Numbered from the stretch's first letter, positions 1 to 6,076 are shown. The stretch: 9,785 nucleotides of DNA from Bovifimicola sp050309585 (GCA_050309585.1 JBNRML010000094.1:1-9785), one strand, 5' to 3'. The notes: generated by a model not told the origin, from the letters alone. Translations and numbers: made by a program.

Positions 1-771
1 AGTTTACTGTGTATAATATTAATAACAGTTAATATATATTTTGTGTTGAAAATAATTAATGAAAAAAATAACAAAGATGACATTGAAAACAGTAAAATGG
101 AAAGTATGAAAGACAGTGAGGTTAACATTGAGGTGGAAAATGTTATAAAGGATAATGGAGAGAATATAGTAAAAGTTCTTCTTAATGAGGATTTCTATTA
201 TGAGGCCATAACAGACAAAATAAAAGCAAGAATAAATGGAATATCTTACAAGGAAAATGACAAAATAAATTATGATGAACTGAGATATGTTACAGTTAAG
301 TACTATAATTTTAATCACGAAATTCAAAGTGGTGAATTAATTGTAAATGTTTGTGTGGCAGATGATGTTCTTGAGATATTTAAGGAATTGTATGACAATG
401 AATATGAAATAGAAAAAATACGCCTGATAGATGATTATAATGGGAATGATGATGCTTCAATGGCAGATAATAATTCATCAGCATTTAATTTCAGAAACAT
501 TGACGGAACAGAGGAGATATCTGATCACAGCTACGGAGTTGCGATTGATATTAATCCTTTATATAATCCTTATGTCAGACAGGGCTTTGGTGACAGGGAT
601 GTTTTGCCTGTAAATGGAGTGGCTTATGCAGACAGGGAATCAGAATTTGCACATAAAATAGTTAAGGGTGACGTATGTTATCAGGCTTTTATAAATAGGG
701 GCTGGAAATGGGGAGGAGACTGGGATTCCCCGAAGGATTATCAGCATTTTTACAAAGAAATAGCAAAATAA
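1..771 (+). CDS. M15-family zinc D-Ala-D-Ala carboxypeptidase-like protein, membrane anchored, 5' partial
   Basis: Probable peptidoglycan peptidase acting outside the membrane on cell-wall peptides. The frame is open to the first base of the window with no start codon of its own, and the first codons read SLLCIILITVNIYF, a hydrophobic segment like a signal anchor. The gene therefore very likely starts upstream, and the GTG at 43 is only the first in-window start-like codon. Counting from that GTG, the M15 signature is clear: DHSYGVAIDINP near 161-172 gives zinc ligands His162 and Asp169. The C-terminal DYQHFY gives the Asp232-x-x-His235 catalytic and third-ligand motif, preceded by the WKWGGDW typical of the family. 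Residues 10-45 are a charged linker and the middle part is unassigned. The stop lies 12 bases before the patatin gene, so the two are probably co-transcribed. The exact bond cut (D,D-carboxypeptidase or L-Ala-D-Glu type) cannot be told from sequence. Confidence 0.85.
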   Translation, partial: SLLCIILITVNIYFVLKIINEKNNKDDIENSKMESMKDSEVNIEVENVIKDNGENIVKVLLNEDFYYEAITDKIKARINGISYKENDKINYDELRYVTVKYYNFNHEIQSGELIVNVCVADDVLEIFKELYDNEYEIEKIRLIDDYNGNDDASMADNNSSAFNFRNIDGTEEISDHSYGVAIDINPLYNPYVRQGFGDRDVLPVNGVAYADRESEFAHKIVKGDVCYQAFINRGWKWGGDWDSPKDYQHFYKEIAK

Positions 772-783
772 GTGAGGAAAGAA

Positions 784-1635
784 ATGAAAAGTAATACAGG
801 ATTGATTTTAGAAGGCGGAGGCATGAGAGGAGTCTATACTGCAGGTGTTTTGGATTTTTTTATAGATATGGGACTTGAGTTTTCATCAGTTTATGGAGTG
901 TCTGCGGGTTCAGTAAATGCATGCAGTTTTTTGTCAAAACAGAGGGGAAGGGCCTTTAGGGCAGATGTGGATTTTTTGGAGGACAGGGAGTATGCCAGTG
1001 TGTATAATCTGATAACAACGGGAAATTTCTTTGGCACGGAAATGTGCTATAAGACCATACCAAATGAGCTTTTGCCTTATGATTATGAAGAATTTGAAAA
1101 GTACAAGGGAAGCTTTTATGCTGTAGTTACAAATTGTGAAACCGGTCAGGCTGAGTATCTGAAATTGACAGATACGAAGAGACAGATTGACTATATAAGG
1201 GCTTCTGCATCATTGCCATTGATGGCAGAAATGGTAAAAATAAATGGGAAATATTATCTGGATGGCGGAATTTCCGACTCAATTCCTATCAGAAAATCTA
1301 TTTGTGATGGAAACACAAAAAACGTCGTAATTCTTACAAGAGATTTCTCTTATAGAAAAAAGCCAAATCAGGTAATGCCTGTTATTAAAATGAAATATTC
1401 TAAATATCCAAACTTAGTAAAATCTATGGAAAGAAGACATATAAACTATAATAATACATTGGAATATATTGAAAATAAGGAAAAAAACGGAGAGATATTT
1501 GTCATTCGCCCATCAAGGCCGGTAAAAGTCGGTAAGCTTGAAAAAAACAAAGAAAAGCTTACTGAACTATACAAATCAGGTTACAGGGATGGTAAAAAAC
1601 AATATGAAAAGCTTATGAAATATTTAGAAGAATAA
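784..1635 (+). CDS. Patatin-like phospholipase (lipid acyl hydrolase)
   Basis: A 283-residue single-domain bacterial patatin with a Ser-Asp dyad, expected to hydrolyse acyl esters of membrane lipids. The glycine-rich oxyanion loop GGGMRG is at residues 11-16, the nucleophile elbow GVSAGS at 38-43 (Ser40), and the catalytic Asp160 sits in DGG at 160-162. No signal peptide or membrane segment is visible, so it is probably cytoplasmic or at the inner membrane face. I place the start at ATG 784 because GAGG at 774-777 stands 6 bases ahead. A GTG at 772, directly after the upstream stop, is in frame but would put the ribosome binding site inside the gene. It lies between the M15 peptidase gene and the FliB-like gene (25-base gap), in a likely operon. 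The family assignment is firm; the substrate is unknown. Confidence 0.92.
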   Translation: MKSNTGLILEGGGMRGVYTAGVLDFFIDMGLEFSSVYGVSAGSVNACSFLSKQRGRAFRADVDFLEDREYASVYNLITTGNFFGTEMCYKTIPNELLPYDYEEFEKYKGSFYAVVTNCETGQAEYLKLTDTKRQIDYIRASASLPLMAEMVKINGKYYLDGGISDSIPIRKSICDGNTKNVVILTRDFSYRKKPNQVMPVIKMKYSKYPNLVKSMERRHINYNNTLEYIENKEKNGEIFVIRPSRPVKVGKLEKNKEKLTELYKSGYRDGKKQYEKLMKYLEE

Positions 1636-1660
1636 TTATTCACAAAAGAGGATAAAAATA

Positions 1661-2785
1661 ATGTCAATTATAAGAAAACCATCATATTACAAGTATTTTA
1701 AATGTATTGCCGACAAATGTACTGACAGCTGTTGTGAAAAGTGGGAAATAGATATTGATGAGGATACACTGGAATTTTATAAATCTGTTGAAGGAGAATT
1801 CGGGGAGAGATTAAGGAAAAATATCTGTTTTTCTGAATGTGACGACGAACCGAGTCATTTTATTCAGACACAGGATGAGAGATGTCCTTTTCTCAATGAG
1901 TGTAATTTGTGCGATATTTTTCTAAATCTGGGGGAAGAAAAGCTTAGTCAGATTTGTACACATCATCCAAGATTTTATGAGTGGTTTACGAATATTACCG
2001 AAGCAGGTCTTGGAATGTGCTGTGAAGAGGCTGCAAGACTTATCCTGACGGAAAATGTAAATAACCATTCCCGTAGATTTGTTGAGGAAACAGAAGATGA
2101 GAGTTCTGAAAATGACAAATTCGAGGATGGAATATCTGAAGATGACGAAATGGATTACAAAGAGCTTGAAGATTTGCTTTTTGAAATAAGAGCAGAGCTT
2201 TTTGAAATAATTGATGGAAGAGATAATATTATTGGCGTACAGGATAAAATTTATGCAGAAATCCCCAAAATGCAATCCAGATATGACGATTATCTTTTTG
2301 GTGAGTGTATGAAAGAGGATAAAGATGGGGAAAGCATGGTTTATAATGTGGAGAATAAAAGCTGGCAGGATTATTTCTTTAATAAGAATCTGATACTAAA
2401 ATTACTTGATTTTTACCAGGGGCTTGAAATAAATGATATGGAATGGTGGGAAAAGCTTGAGGTGATTAAAGAAAATGTTGATGAAATTCTTGCATCAAAA
2501 GATGATTTTCTCAGGTTTTATTCGGACAGAATATATGAATACAGGAACCTCATGGTATATTTTATTTATCGTCATTTTATGAAAATACGATTTGATGATA
2601 TGCTAAGGGAAAAAAATATGTTTTGTCTTTTAAGTGTGAGCACTATTGAAATTCTTGATATTTGGGAGTGGATTAATAAAGGTGCTCTTTCACTGAAGGA
2701 CCAGATTGATATATGTAAATTGTTTTCAAAAGAAATCGAATATGATGAAGAAAATACTGAAAAGCTTTCGTTGTTTGATGTTTAG
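1661..2785 (+). CDS. FliB-like Cys-rich putative lysine-N-methylase
   Basis: A 374-residue protein resembling flagellin lysine-N-methylase FliB and the wider Cys-rich zinc/iron-cluster family. The N-terminal half carries the cluster motif: Cys15, Cys20, Cys24 and Cys25, then Cys75, Cys81, Cys84, Cys99 (in ICTHHPR), Cys120 and Cys121. Enteric FliB is reported to depend on a [4Fe-4S] cluster for methyl transfer to flagellin lysines; the Cys set here would fit such a cluster, which is inference. Residues about 139-170 form a very acidic linker, and the C-terminal half is helical and less conserved. GAGG at 1648-1651 stands 9 bases before the ATG. No flagellar gene is in the window, so the substrate may be something other than flagellin. 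It is the last gene of the M15-patatin-FliB group. 'FliB family' is fairly sure; the enzymatic activity is not. Confidence 0.8.
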   Translation: MSIIRKPSYYKYFKCIADKCTDSCCEKWEIDIDEDTLEFYKSVEGEFGERLRKNICFSECDDEPSHFIQTQDERCPFLNECNLCDIFLNLGEEKLSQICTHHPRFYEWFTNITEAGLGMCCEEAARLILTENVNNHSRRFVEETEDESSENDKFEDGISEDDEMDYKELEDLLFEIRAELFEIIDGRDNIIGVQDKIYAEIPKMQSRYDDYLFGECMKEDKDGESMVYNVENKSWQDYFFNKNLILKLLDFYQGLEINDMEWWEKLEVIKENVDEILASKDDFLRFYSDRIYEYRNLMVYFIYRHFMKIRFDDMLREKNMFCLLSVSTIEILDIWEWINKGALSLKDQIDICKLFSKEIEYDEENTEKLSLFDV

Positions 2786-2797
2786 AAATAGTATTGT

Positions 2798-2816
2798 ACA
2801 TAATTTTTATGTTTTT
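2798..2816 (+). terminator. Weak AT-only hairpin with T run after the FliB-like gene
   Basis: ACATAA (2798-2803) and TTATGT (2807-2812) form a 6-pair stem with a TTT loop, followed by TTTT. It lies 12 bases after the FliB-like stop, the right place for a terminator. The stem has a single GC-type pair, so it may be too weak to act alone. Confidence 0.25.
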
Positions 2817-2828
2817 GCCTACAATAAT

Positions 2829-2865
2829 CCATATAAGATATTTATTTAAGAATTATTATATATGG
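2829..2865. repeat. Inverted repeat CCATATA/TATATGG upstream of the 2882 gene
   Basis: CCATATA (2829-2835) is the exact reverse complement of TATATGG (2859-2865), with 23 AT-rich bases between. After one mismatch a few more pairs can form (2837-2840 with 2854-2857). It ends 7 bases before the GAGG ribosome binding site at 2873-2876. It could be a leader hairpin or a protein-binding dyad; in DNA this AT-rich, chance is also possible. Confidence 0.35.
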
Positions 2866-2881
2866 AAGGATTGAGGCGATT

Positions 2882-3331
2882 ATGAATAATAATACAAAAC
2901 CCAATGATGATACCACAAATCTTTTAAAAGAATGTAATGCAGGAATAAAAATGGCAGTAAAGTCTTTAAGTGAAGTGGAGCCTAAGATATCAGATCCACA
3001 TATGCTGGAAGAAATTAAAAAATCCAGAGAAGCACATGAAAAACTTGGGAATAAGACCCATGAAATGCTTAACCGTTATGGTGTAGAGGATAAGGAGCCT
3101 AACCCTGTGGCAGAGATGATGTCCTGGATGAAAATAAATATTGGAGTATTAATGAATTCCACAGATGCAGAAATTAGTAAATTAATGACAGAGGGTTGCA
3201 GTATGGGAATACAGTCAATCAATAAATATTTAAATCAGTATGAAAATGCAGATACAGATGTAAAAAATCTTGTGGATGACATTGTTAAGGAAGAGGACAA
3301 TCTGATAAAAAAATTAAGACAATATTTGTAG
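2882..3331 (+). CDS. Unrecognised small helical protein
   Basis: A 149-residue protein that I do not recognise with confidence. GAGG at 2873-2876 lies 5 bases before the ATG. There is no signal peptide or membrane segment. The sequence alternates charged and hydrophobic residues in long helix-like runs (about 14-33, 39-65, 77-120 and 125-149), rich in Met, Lys and Glu and broken by Pro-containing turns near 34-38 and 72-76. This pattern suggests a four-helix bundle of the ferritin-like or DUF2383 kind, but no complete metal-binding ExxH pair is obvious, so the idea stays tentative. No convincing sigma-A promoter was found just upstream; TTGCCT at 2815-2820 with TATTTA at 2839-2844 is the best weak candidate. 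No clear terminator follows before the next promoter. Confidence 0.75.
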   Translation: MNNNTKPNDDTTNLLKECNAGIKMAVKSLSEVEPKISDPHMLEEIKKSREAHEKLGNKTHEMLNRYGVEDKEPNPVAEMMSWMKINIGVLMNSTDAEISKLMTEGCSMGIQSINKYLNQYENADTDVKNLVDDIVKEEDNLIKKLRQYL

Positions 3332-3377
3332 ATAATAGCCATAAGTTGAAAAAAAACAACAAATTTGAAAAAAATAG

Positions 3378-3406
3378 TTAACATTTATTTTTAAATGTAG
3401 TAAAAT
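3378..3406 (+). promoter_or_regulatory. Sigma-A-like promoter of the 67-residue protein gene
   Basis: TTAACA (3378-3383) and TAAAAT (3401-3406) are separated by 17 bases, close to the sigma-A consensus. Transcription would start near 3413, giving a short leader of about 26 bases that contains the GGAGG at 3428-3432. Confidence 0.7.
3381..3398. repeat. Perfect dyad inside the promoter spacer (possible operator)
   Basis: ACATTTA (3381-3387) and TAAATGT (3392-3398) are exact inverted repeats around TTTT. The dyad overlaps the last bases of the -35 box and fills the spacer up to 2 bases before the -10 box. That position would suit a repressor site. It has no downstream T run, so it is not a terminator of the preceding gene. 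Confidence 0.4.
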
Positions 3407-3438
3407 AACCCTAGAATTTTATATATTGGAGGTTATTT

Positions 3439-3642
3439 ATGGAAAGATATTTCGAATTAGGCGTATATAATACTGATAAGTCAGATGGTTCCGGGGTTCT
3501 TGGACGTTATTCAAGCATGAATGAAGCAAAAGAAGCCATTAATACATTTACAAAGGAACCGGAGCAGATTTTTATTATTGATGAATTAGAGAAACAGGAT
3601 GACAATTCTGTAAGACAGCTTGCAGAATGGTTATACAGATAA
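3439..3642 (+). CDS. Unrecognised small acidic protein (67 residues)
   Basis: A 67-residue acidic protein of unknown function. The ATG is well supported by GGAGG at 3428-3432, 6 bases upstream, and by its own promoter (3378-3406). The pattern is strand-turn-helix-strand-helix: an N-terminal strand (RYFELGVYN), a Gly/Ser/Asp loop, a helix (MNEAKEAINTF), a hydrophobic strand (IFIIDEL) and a C-terminal helix (VRQLAEWLYR). There are no cysteines, signal peptide or membrane segment. It stands as a complete single-gene unit, because a strong intrinsic terminator begins 15 bases after the stop. No family is claimed. Confidence 0.75.
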   Translation: MERYFELGVYNTDKSDGSGVLGRYSSMNEAKEAINTFTKEPEQIFIIDELEKQDDNSVRQLAEWLYR

Positions 3643-3657
3643 GAATGAAAAATGCGG

Positions 3658-3686
3658 AGGGACCGTTTTGATACGGTCCCTTTTTT
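3658..3686 (+). terminator. Strong intrinsic terminator
   Basis: AGGGACCGT (3658-3666) pairs with ACGGTCCCT (3673-3681) as a 9-pair GC-rich stem with a 6-base loop. The T run covers 3681-3686. It ends the 67-residue protein gene and sits only about 20 bases ahead of the next start codon. Confidence 0.9.
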
Positions 3687-3706
3687 AGATGAATGGGGCG
3701 AAAAAA

Positions 3707-3949
3707 ATGAGCGTTATTGAATTTAAAATGGAAAGACCGGGACTTTTATCAGTTGGAGATGAGGTTAGTGTGGAAGAGTCAAAGCTTCAGACACTTCAGG
3801 GCCTGATTTATTATTATACTATTTATCCTGCTCTGGCCATGTCAAACAATATACCGGCGAGAAACAGGCTTAAGACATTAGAGGGAAAAGTGATAGAAAT
3901 AAAAGAAACAGAGAGTGCATCATTTGTGTATGCAGAGTTTTTGGATTAG
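3707..3949 (+). CDS. Unrecognised small protein (80 residues)
   Basis: An 80-residue protein without a recognised family. I chose ATG 3707 over the in-frame ATG 3689 because 3689 is 3 bases after the terminator T run and has no ribosome binding site. The 3707 start has a modest GGGG at 3694-3697 ahead of it. The sequence begins MSVIEFKMERPG, then a short strand-rich part with GDEVSVEES, a helix with LIYYYTIYPALAMSN that is too short and polar to call a membrane span, and a C-terminal strand pair (GKVIEIKETES and FVYAEFL) that looks like a small beta-barrel hairpin. It lies between a terminator and the ilvN promoter, so its own promoter would have to be inside or before the terminator. Function unknown. 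Confidence 0.65.
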   Translation: MSVIEFKMERPGLLSVGDEVSVEESKLQTLQGLIYYYTIYPALAMSNNIPARNRLKTLEGKVIEIKETESASFVYAEFLD

Positions 3950-3964
3950 TTAGCTTACCAACCC

Positions 3965-3992
3965 TTGACAAAATGGTTGAATGTGCTATGAT
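3965..3992 (+). promoter_or_regulatory. Strong extended -10 promoter of ilvN-ilvC
   Basis: A perfect -35 TTGACA (3965-3970) is followed after 16 bases by TATGAT (3987-3992), and TGC precedes the -10 as an extended -10. Transcription should start near 4000. The leader to the ilvN ATG at 4037 is thus under 40 bases, with no room for a T-box or leader-peptide attenuator. A short inverted repeat, CAACC (3959-3963) and GGTTG (3975-3979), brackets the -35 box and might be an operator. Confidence 0.85.
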
Positions 3993-4027
3993 TACATATG
4001 TATATTTATAAGGAAAAAGCTTCATAT

Positions 4028-4032
4028 GGAGG
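4028..4032 (+). promoter_or_regulatory. Ribosome binding site that fixes the ilvN start
   Basis: GGAGG here lies 4 bases before ATG 4037. It favours that start over the in-frame ATG 3998, which falls at the predicted transcription start and has no binding site. Confidence 0.8.
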
Positions 4033-4036
4033 TATT

Positions 4037-4543
4037 ATGAGAAAAATGGTTTTATCAATCCTGGTTCAGAATACTGCCGGCGTTTTGAGCAGGGTTTCAG
4101 GATTATTTGCAAGAAGAGGATATAACATCGACAGTCTTACTGTTAGTGAGACAGAAAAAGCTGGATTTTCACGTATGACTATTGTGTGTAGCGGAGATGA
4201 TGATGTTCTTGAACAGATTCACAAACAGTTGTCTAAGCTTGTAGATGTTAAAGAAATTATAGAACTTAAGGATGGAGCATCAGTGTGCAGGGAATTGATT
4301 CTTTGCAAGATTGGAGTTGATGCTTCTCAGAGACAGCAGGTTATTGCAGTAGCAGACATCTTCAGAGCTAAGATTGTTGACGTTTCAACAGATTCCATGA
4401 TGATTGAGCTCACAGGTAACCAGCAGAAGCTTGACGCATTTATAGGTCTTTTAAACGGATTTGAGATTAAAGAACTCGTAAGAACAGGTATTACAGGTCT
4501 TACAAGAGGAAATGCTGACATGTTGGCGGGAGAGCTTGAATAA
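4037..4543 (+). CDS. ilvN: Acetolactate synthase small (regulatory) subunit
   Basis: A 168-residue regulatory subunit of acetohydroxyacid synthase, the first common enzyme of valine, leucine and isoleucine synthesis. It stabilises and activates the catalytic subunit IlvB and mediates valine feedback inhibition. The N-terminal ACT domain (about 4-78) carries the family signature NTAGVLSRVSGLFARRGYNI. Residues Asn12, Gly15 and Asn30 match the valine-site positions Asn11, Gly14 and Asn29 of E. coli IlvH, so feedback control is probably kept. The C-terminal domain (about 85-160) is the usual small-subunit C-terminal domain, and the length is normal for the complete form. It has its own strong promoter and is followed by ilvC after 122 bases with no terminator between. 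The large subunit gene is absent from the window. The name ilvH would be equally defensible. Confidence 0.95.
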   Translation: MRKMVLSILVQNTAGVLSRVSGLFARRGYNIDSLTVSETEKAGFSRMTIVCSGDDDVLEQIHKQLSKLVDVKEIIELKDGASVCRELILCKIGVDASQRQQVIAVADIFRAKIVDVSTDSMMIELTGNQQKLDAFIGLLNGFEIKELVRTGITGLTRGNADMLAGELE

Positions 4544-4652
4544 CACATTATTATTTGGCAAGCGTATTAGTTAAGCGAATTAATTGAGAGATTAATAGTT
4601 ACCTGTATTGAATGACGCAGATAACATTAACAATAAAATAAATACATATTAT

Positions 4653-4657
4653 GGAGG
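4653..4657 (+). promoter_or_regulatory. Ribosome binding site that fixes the ilvC start
   Basis: GGAGG lies 8 bases before ATG 4666. Because it overlaps codons that would follow the in-frame ATG 4651, the downstream ATG is the likely start. Confidence 0.8.
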
Positions 4658-4665
4658 CTAAGAAA

Positions 4666-5685
4666 ATGGCAAATATTTATTACCAGAAAGATTGTAACTT
4701 ATCATTATTGGAAGGAAAGACTATTGCAGTTATCGGATATGGTAGCCAGGGTCATGCTCATGCATTAAATGCAAAAGAGTCAGGATGCAATGTTATCATC
4801 GGTTTATACGAAGGAAGCAAATCTTGGGATAAGGCAGTAGCTCAGGGATTTGAAGTATATACAGCAGCAGAAGCTGCTAAAAAAGCTGATATCATCATGA
4901 TTCTTATCAACGATGAAAAACAGGCTGATATGTACAAAAAAGATATTGAGCCAAACCTTGAGGCAGGTAATATGTTAATGTTCGCTCATGGTTTCAACAT
5001 TCATTTCGGATGTATCAAACCACCTGCAAACGTTGATGTTACAATGATTGCTCCTAAGGGACCGGGACATACAGTTCGTTCAGAATACCAGGCAGGTAAA
5101 GGTGTTCCTTGTCTTGTGGCTGTTGAACAGGATGCTACAGGAAAAGCTTTGGATATGGCTTTGGCTTACGCATTAGCTATCGGTGGAGCAAGAGCAGGTG
5201 TTCTTGAAACAACATTCAGAACAGAGACAGAAACAGACCTTTTCGGTGAGCAGGCTGTTCTTTGTGGTGGTGTTTGTGCATTAATGCAGGCTGGTTTCGA
5301 AACATTGGTAGAAGCTGGATATGACCCACGTAATGCATATTTTGAATGTATTCATGAAATGAAATTAATCGTAGACCTTATTTATCAGTCAGGTTTTGCA
5401 GGAATGAGATACTCTATCTCTAACACAGCAGAATATGGTGACTACATTACAGGACCAAAGATTATCACAGAAGATACAAAGAAAGCTATGAAGAAAGTGT
5501 TATCAGATATTCAGGATGGTACTTTTGCAAAAGATTTCTTATTAGATATGTCAGGTGCTGGCCGTCAGGTACATTTCCAGGCTATGAGAAAATTAGCTGC
5601 TGAGCATCCATCAGAAAAAGTTGGTGAGGAAATCAGAAAGCTTTACAGCTGGAACAATGAGGATGATAAGCTTATCAATAACTAA
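4666..5685 (+). CDS. ilvC: Ketol-acid reductoisomerase, class I
   Basis: A 339-residue class I enzyme converting acetolactate or acetohydroxybutyrate to the dihydroxy acids of valine and isoleucine synthesis, using NAD(P)H and magnesium. The Rossmann motif GYGSQG is at 24-29. The cofactor-specificity loop is Tyr48-Glu-Gly-Ser51-Lys-Ser53, in which the usual Arg after GL is replaced by Tyr. His108 and Lys131 (KGPGH) are active-site residues. Metal-ligand acids are Asp191 and Glu195 (DLFGEQ) and Glu227 and Glu231 (ECIHE), and Ser252 lies in the SISNTAEYGD motif of the C-terminal knotted domain. The start at 4666 follows from the GGAGG at 4653-4657. It lies 122 bases after ilvN and is probably transcribed with it. 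No T-box motif is visible in the gap; TTGAAT at 4608-4613 lacks a good partner -10. Its codons look like those of a highly expressed gene. Confidence 0.97.
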   Translation: MANIYYQKDCNLSLLEGKTIAVIGYGSQGHAHALNAKESGCNVIIGLYEGSKSWDKAVAQGFEVYTAAEAAKKADIIMILINDEKQADMYKKDIEPNLEAGNMLMFAHGFNIHFGCIKPPANVDVTMIAPKGPGHTVRSEYQAGKGVPCLVAVEQDATGKALDMALAYALAIGGARAGVLETTFRTETETDLFGEQAVLCGGVCALMQAGFETLVEAGYDPRNAYFECIHEMKLIVDLIYQSGFAGMRYSISNTAEYGDYITGPKIITEDTKKAMKKVLSDIQDGTFAKDFLLDMSGAGRQVHFQAMRKLAAEHPSEKVGEEIRKLYSWNNEDDKLINN

Positions 5686-5745
5686 TAGATTAGAAAATCT
5701 GTCTGGAAAATTGATTTAGGGATTTATGAATTGGAGTGGTTGTTT

Positions 5746-5967
5746 ATGCTGTTTGGTAAGGTAAAGAAGGCAATTGAGGATAAAGAATCAGAAATTAAAC
5801 TGAATTTATCGAATAACTATAAGGATGCAGCATATAGTGCGTTTGTCGAGCTAAAGAATATTATTGAAGAGTACAAATCGAACGGCAAGATAAGCGACAA
5901 GGATTATGATAAACTATCATTGAAGATTCAGGACTATGAAGTCAAATTTTCTAAAATGAAAAGTTAA
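5746..5967 (+). CDS. Unrecognised small charged helical protein
   Basis: A 73-residue protein, lysine- and glutamate-rich, with no recognised family. ATG 5746 is preferred because GGAG at 5733-5736 lies 9 bases upstream. An in-frame TTG at 5731 would put that site inside the gene. The sequence looks like two amphipathic helices (about 2-24 and 28-46), then GKISDKDYDKL and a last helix to the end. The GKIS-acidic-Tyr-Leu turn recalls short oligomerisation modules of the SHOCT kind, but this is only a resemblance. There are no membrane spans or cysteines. It sits 60 bases after ilvC and just before the terminator, so it is probably the last gene of the ilvN-ilvC transcript. A role in that pathway cannot be inferred from position alone. 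Confidence 0.7.
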   Translation: MLFGKVKKAIEDKESEIKLNLSNNYKDAAYSAFVELKNIIEEYKSNGKISDKDYDKLSLKIQDYEVKFSKMKS

Positions 5968-5989
5968 TGTATTGTTAAGGGAATATAAA

Positions 5990-6030
5990 ATGCTTCTGGA
6001 TGAAAATGTTCGTCCAGAAGTATTTTTTTT
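5990..6030 (+). terminator. Long intrinsic terminator of the ilvN-ilvC unit
   Basis: The arms 5990-6004 and 6009-6023 form a 15-pair stem, including two G-U pairs, around an AATG loop. A run of eight T follows at 6023-6030. It lies 22 bases after the stop of the small helical protein gene. Confidence 0.92.
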
Positions 6031-6047
6031 AATGTATGCAAAAATTG

Positions 6048-6076
6048 TTGCAACACTTTTATCATAAATATACACT
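6048..6076 (+). promoter_or_regulatory. Putative promoter of the ECF sigma operon
   Basis: TTGCAA (6048-6053) and TACACT (6071-6076), with 17 bases between, fit a moderate sigma-A promoter. The same -35 area contains GCAAC (6050-6054), which resembles the AAC-containing -35 boxes of ECF promoters. Self-activation by the downstream sigma factor is therefore possible. A perfect palindrome TGTTGCAACA covers 6046-6055. Confidence 0.5.

Noticed and set aside
1922..2275. Antisense open frame of about 117 codons within the FliB-like gene
   Set aside because: It lies wholly opposite a well-supported coding region, has no ribosome binding site of note, and its product is a low-complexity mirror of acidic codons.
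2794..2825. Promoter TTGTAC/TACAAT before the 2882 gene
   Set aside because: The spacer is 20 bases, too long for a working sigma-A promoter, and the region overlaps the weak hairpin.
3998..4036. Longer ilvN start at ATG 3998
   Set aside because: It coincides with the predicted transcription start, has no ribosome binding site, and adds 13 residues not found at the start of the ACT domain in the family.
4651..4665. Longer ilvC start at ATG 4651
   Set aside because: The GGAGG that serves ATG 4666 lies inside this extension, and class I enzymes normally begin close to residue MANIYY here.
4544..4665. T-box riboswitch ahead of ilvC
   Set aside because: The conserved T-box sequence (GGGTGGNACCGCG type) and a terminator hairpin are both missing.
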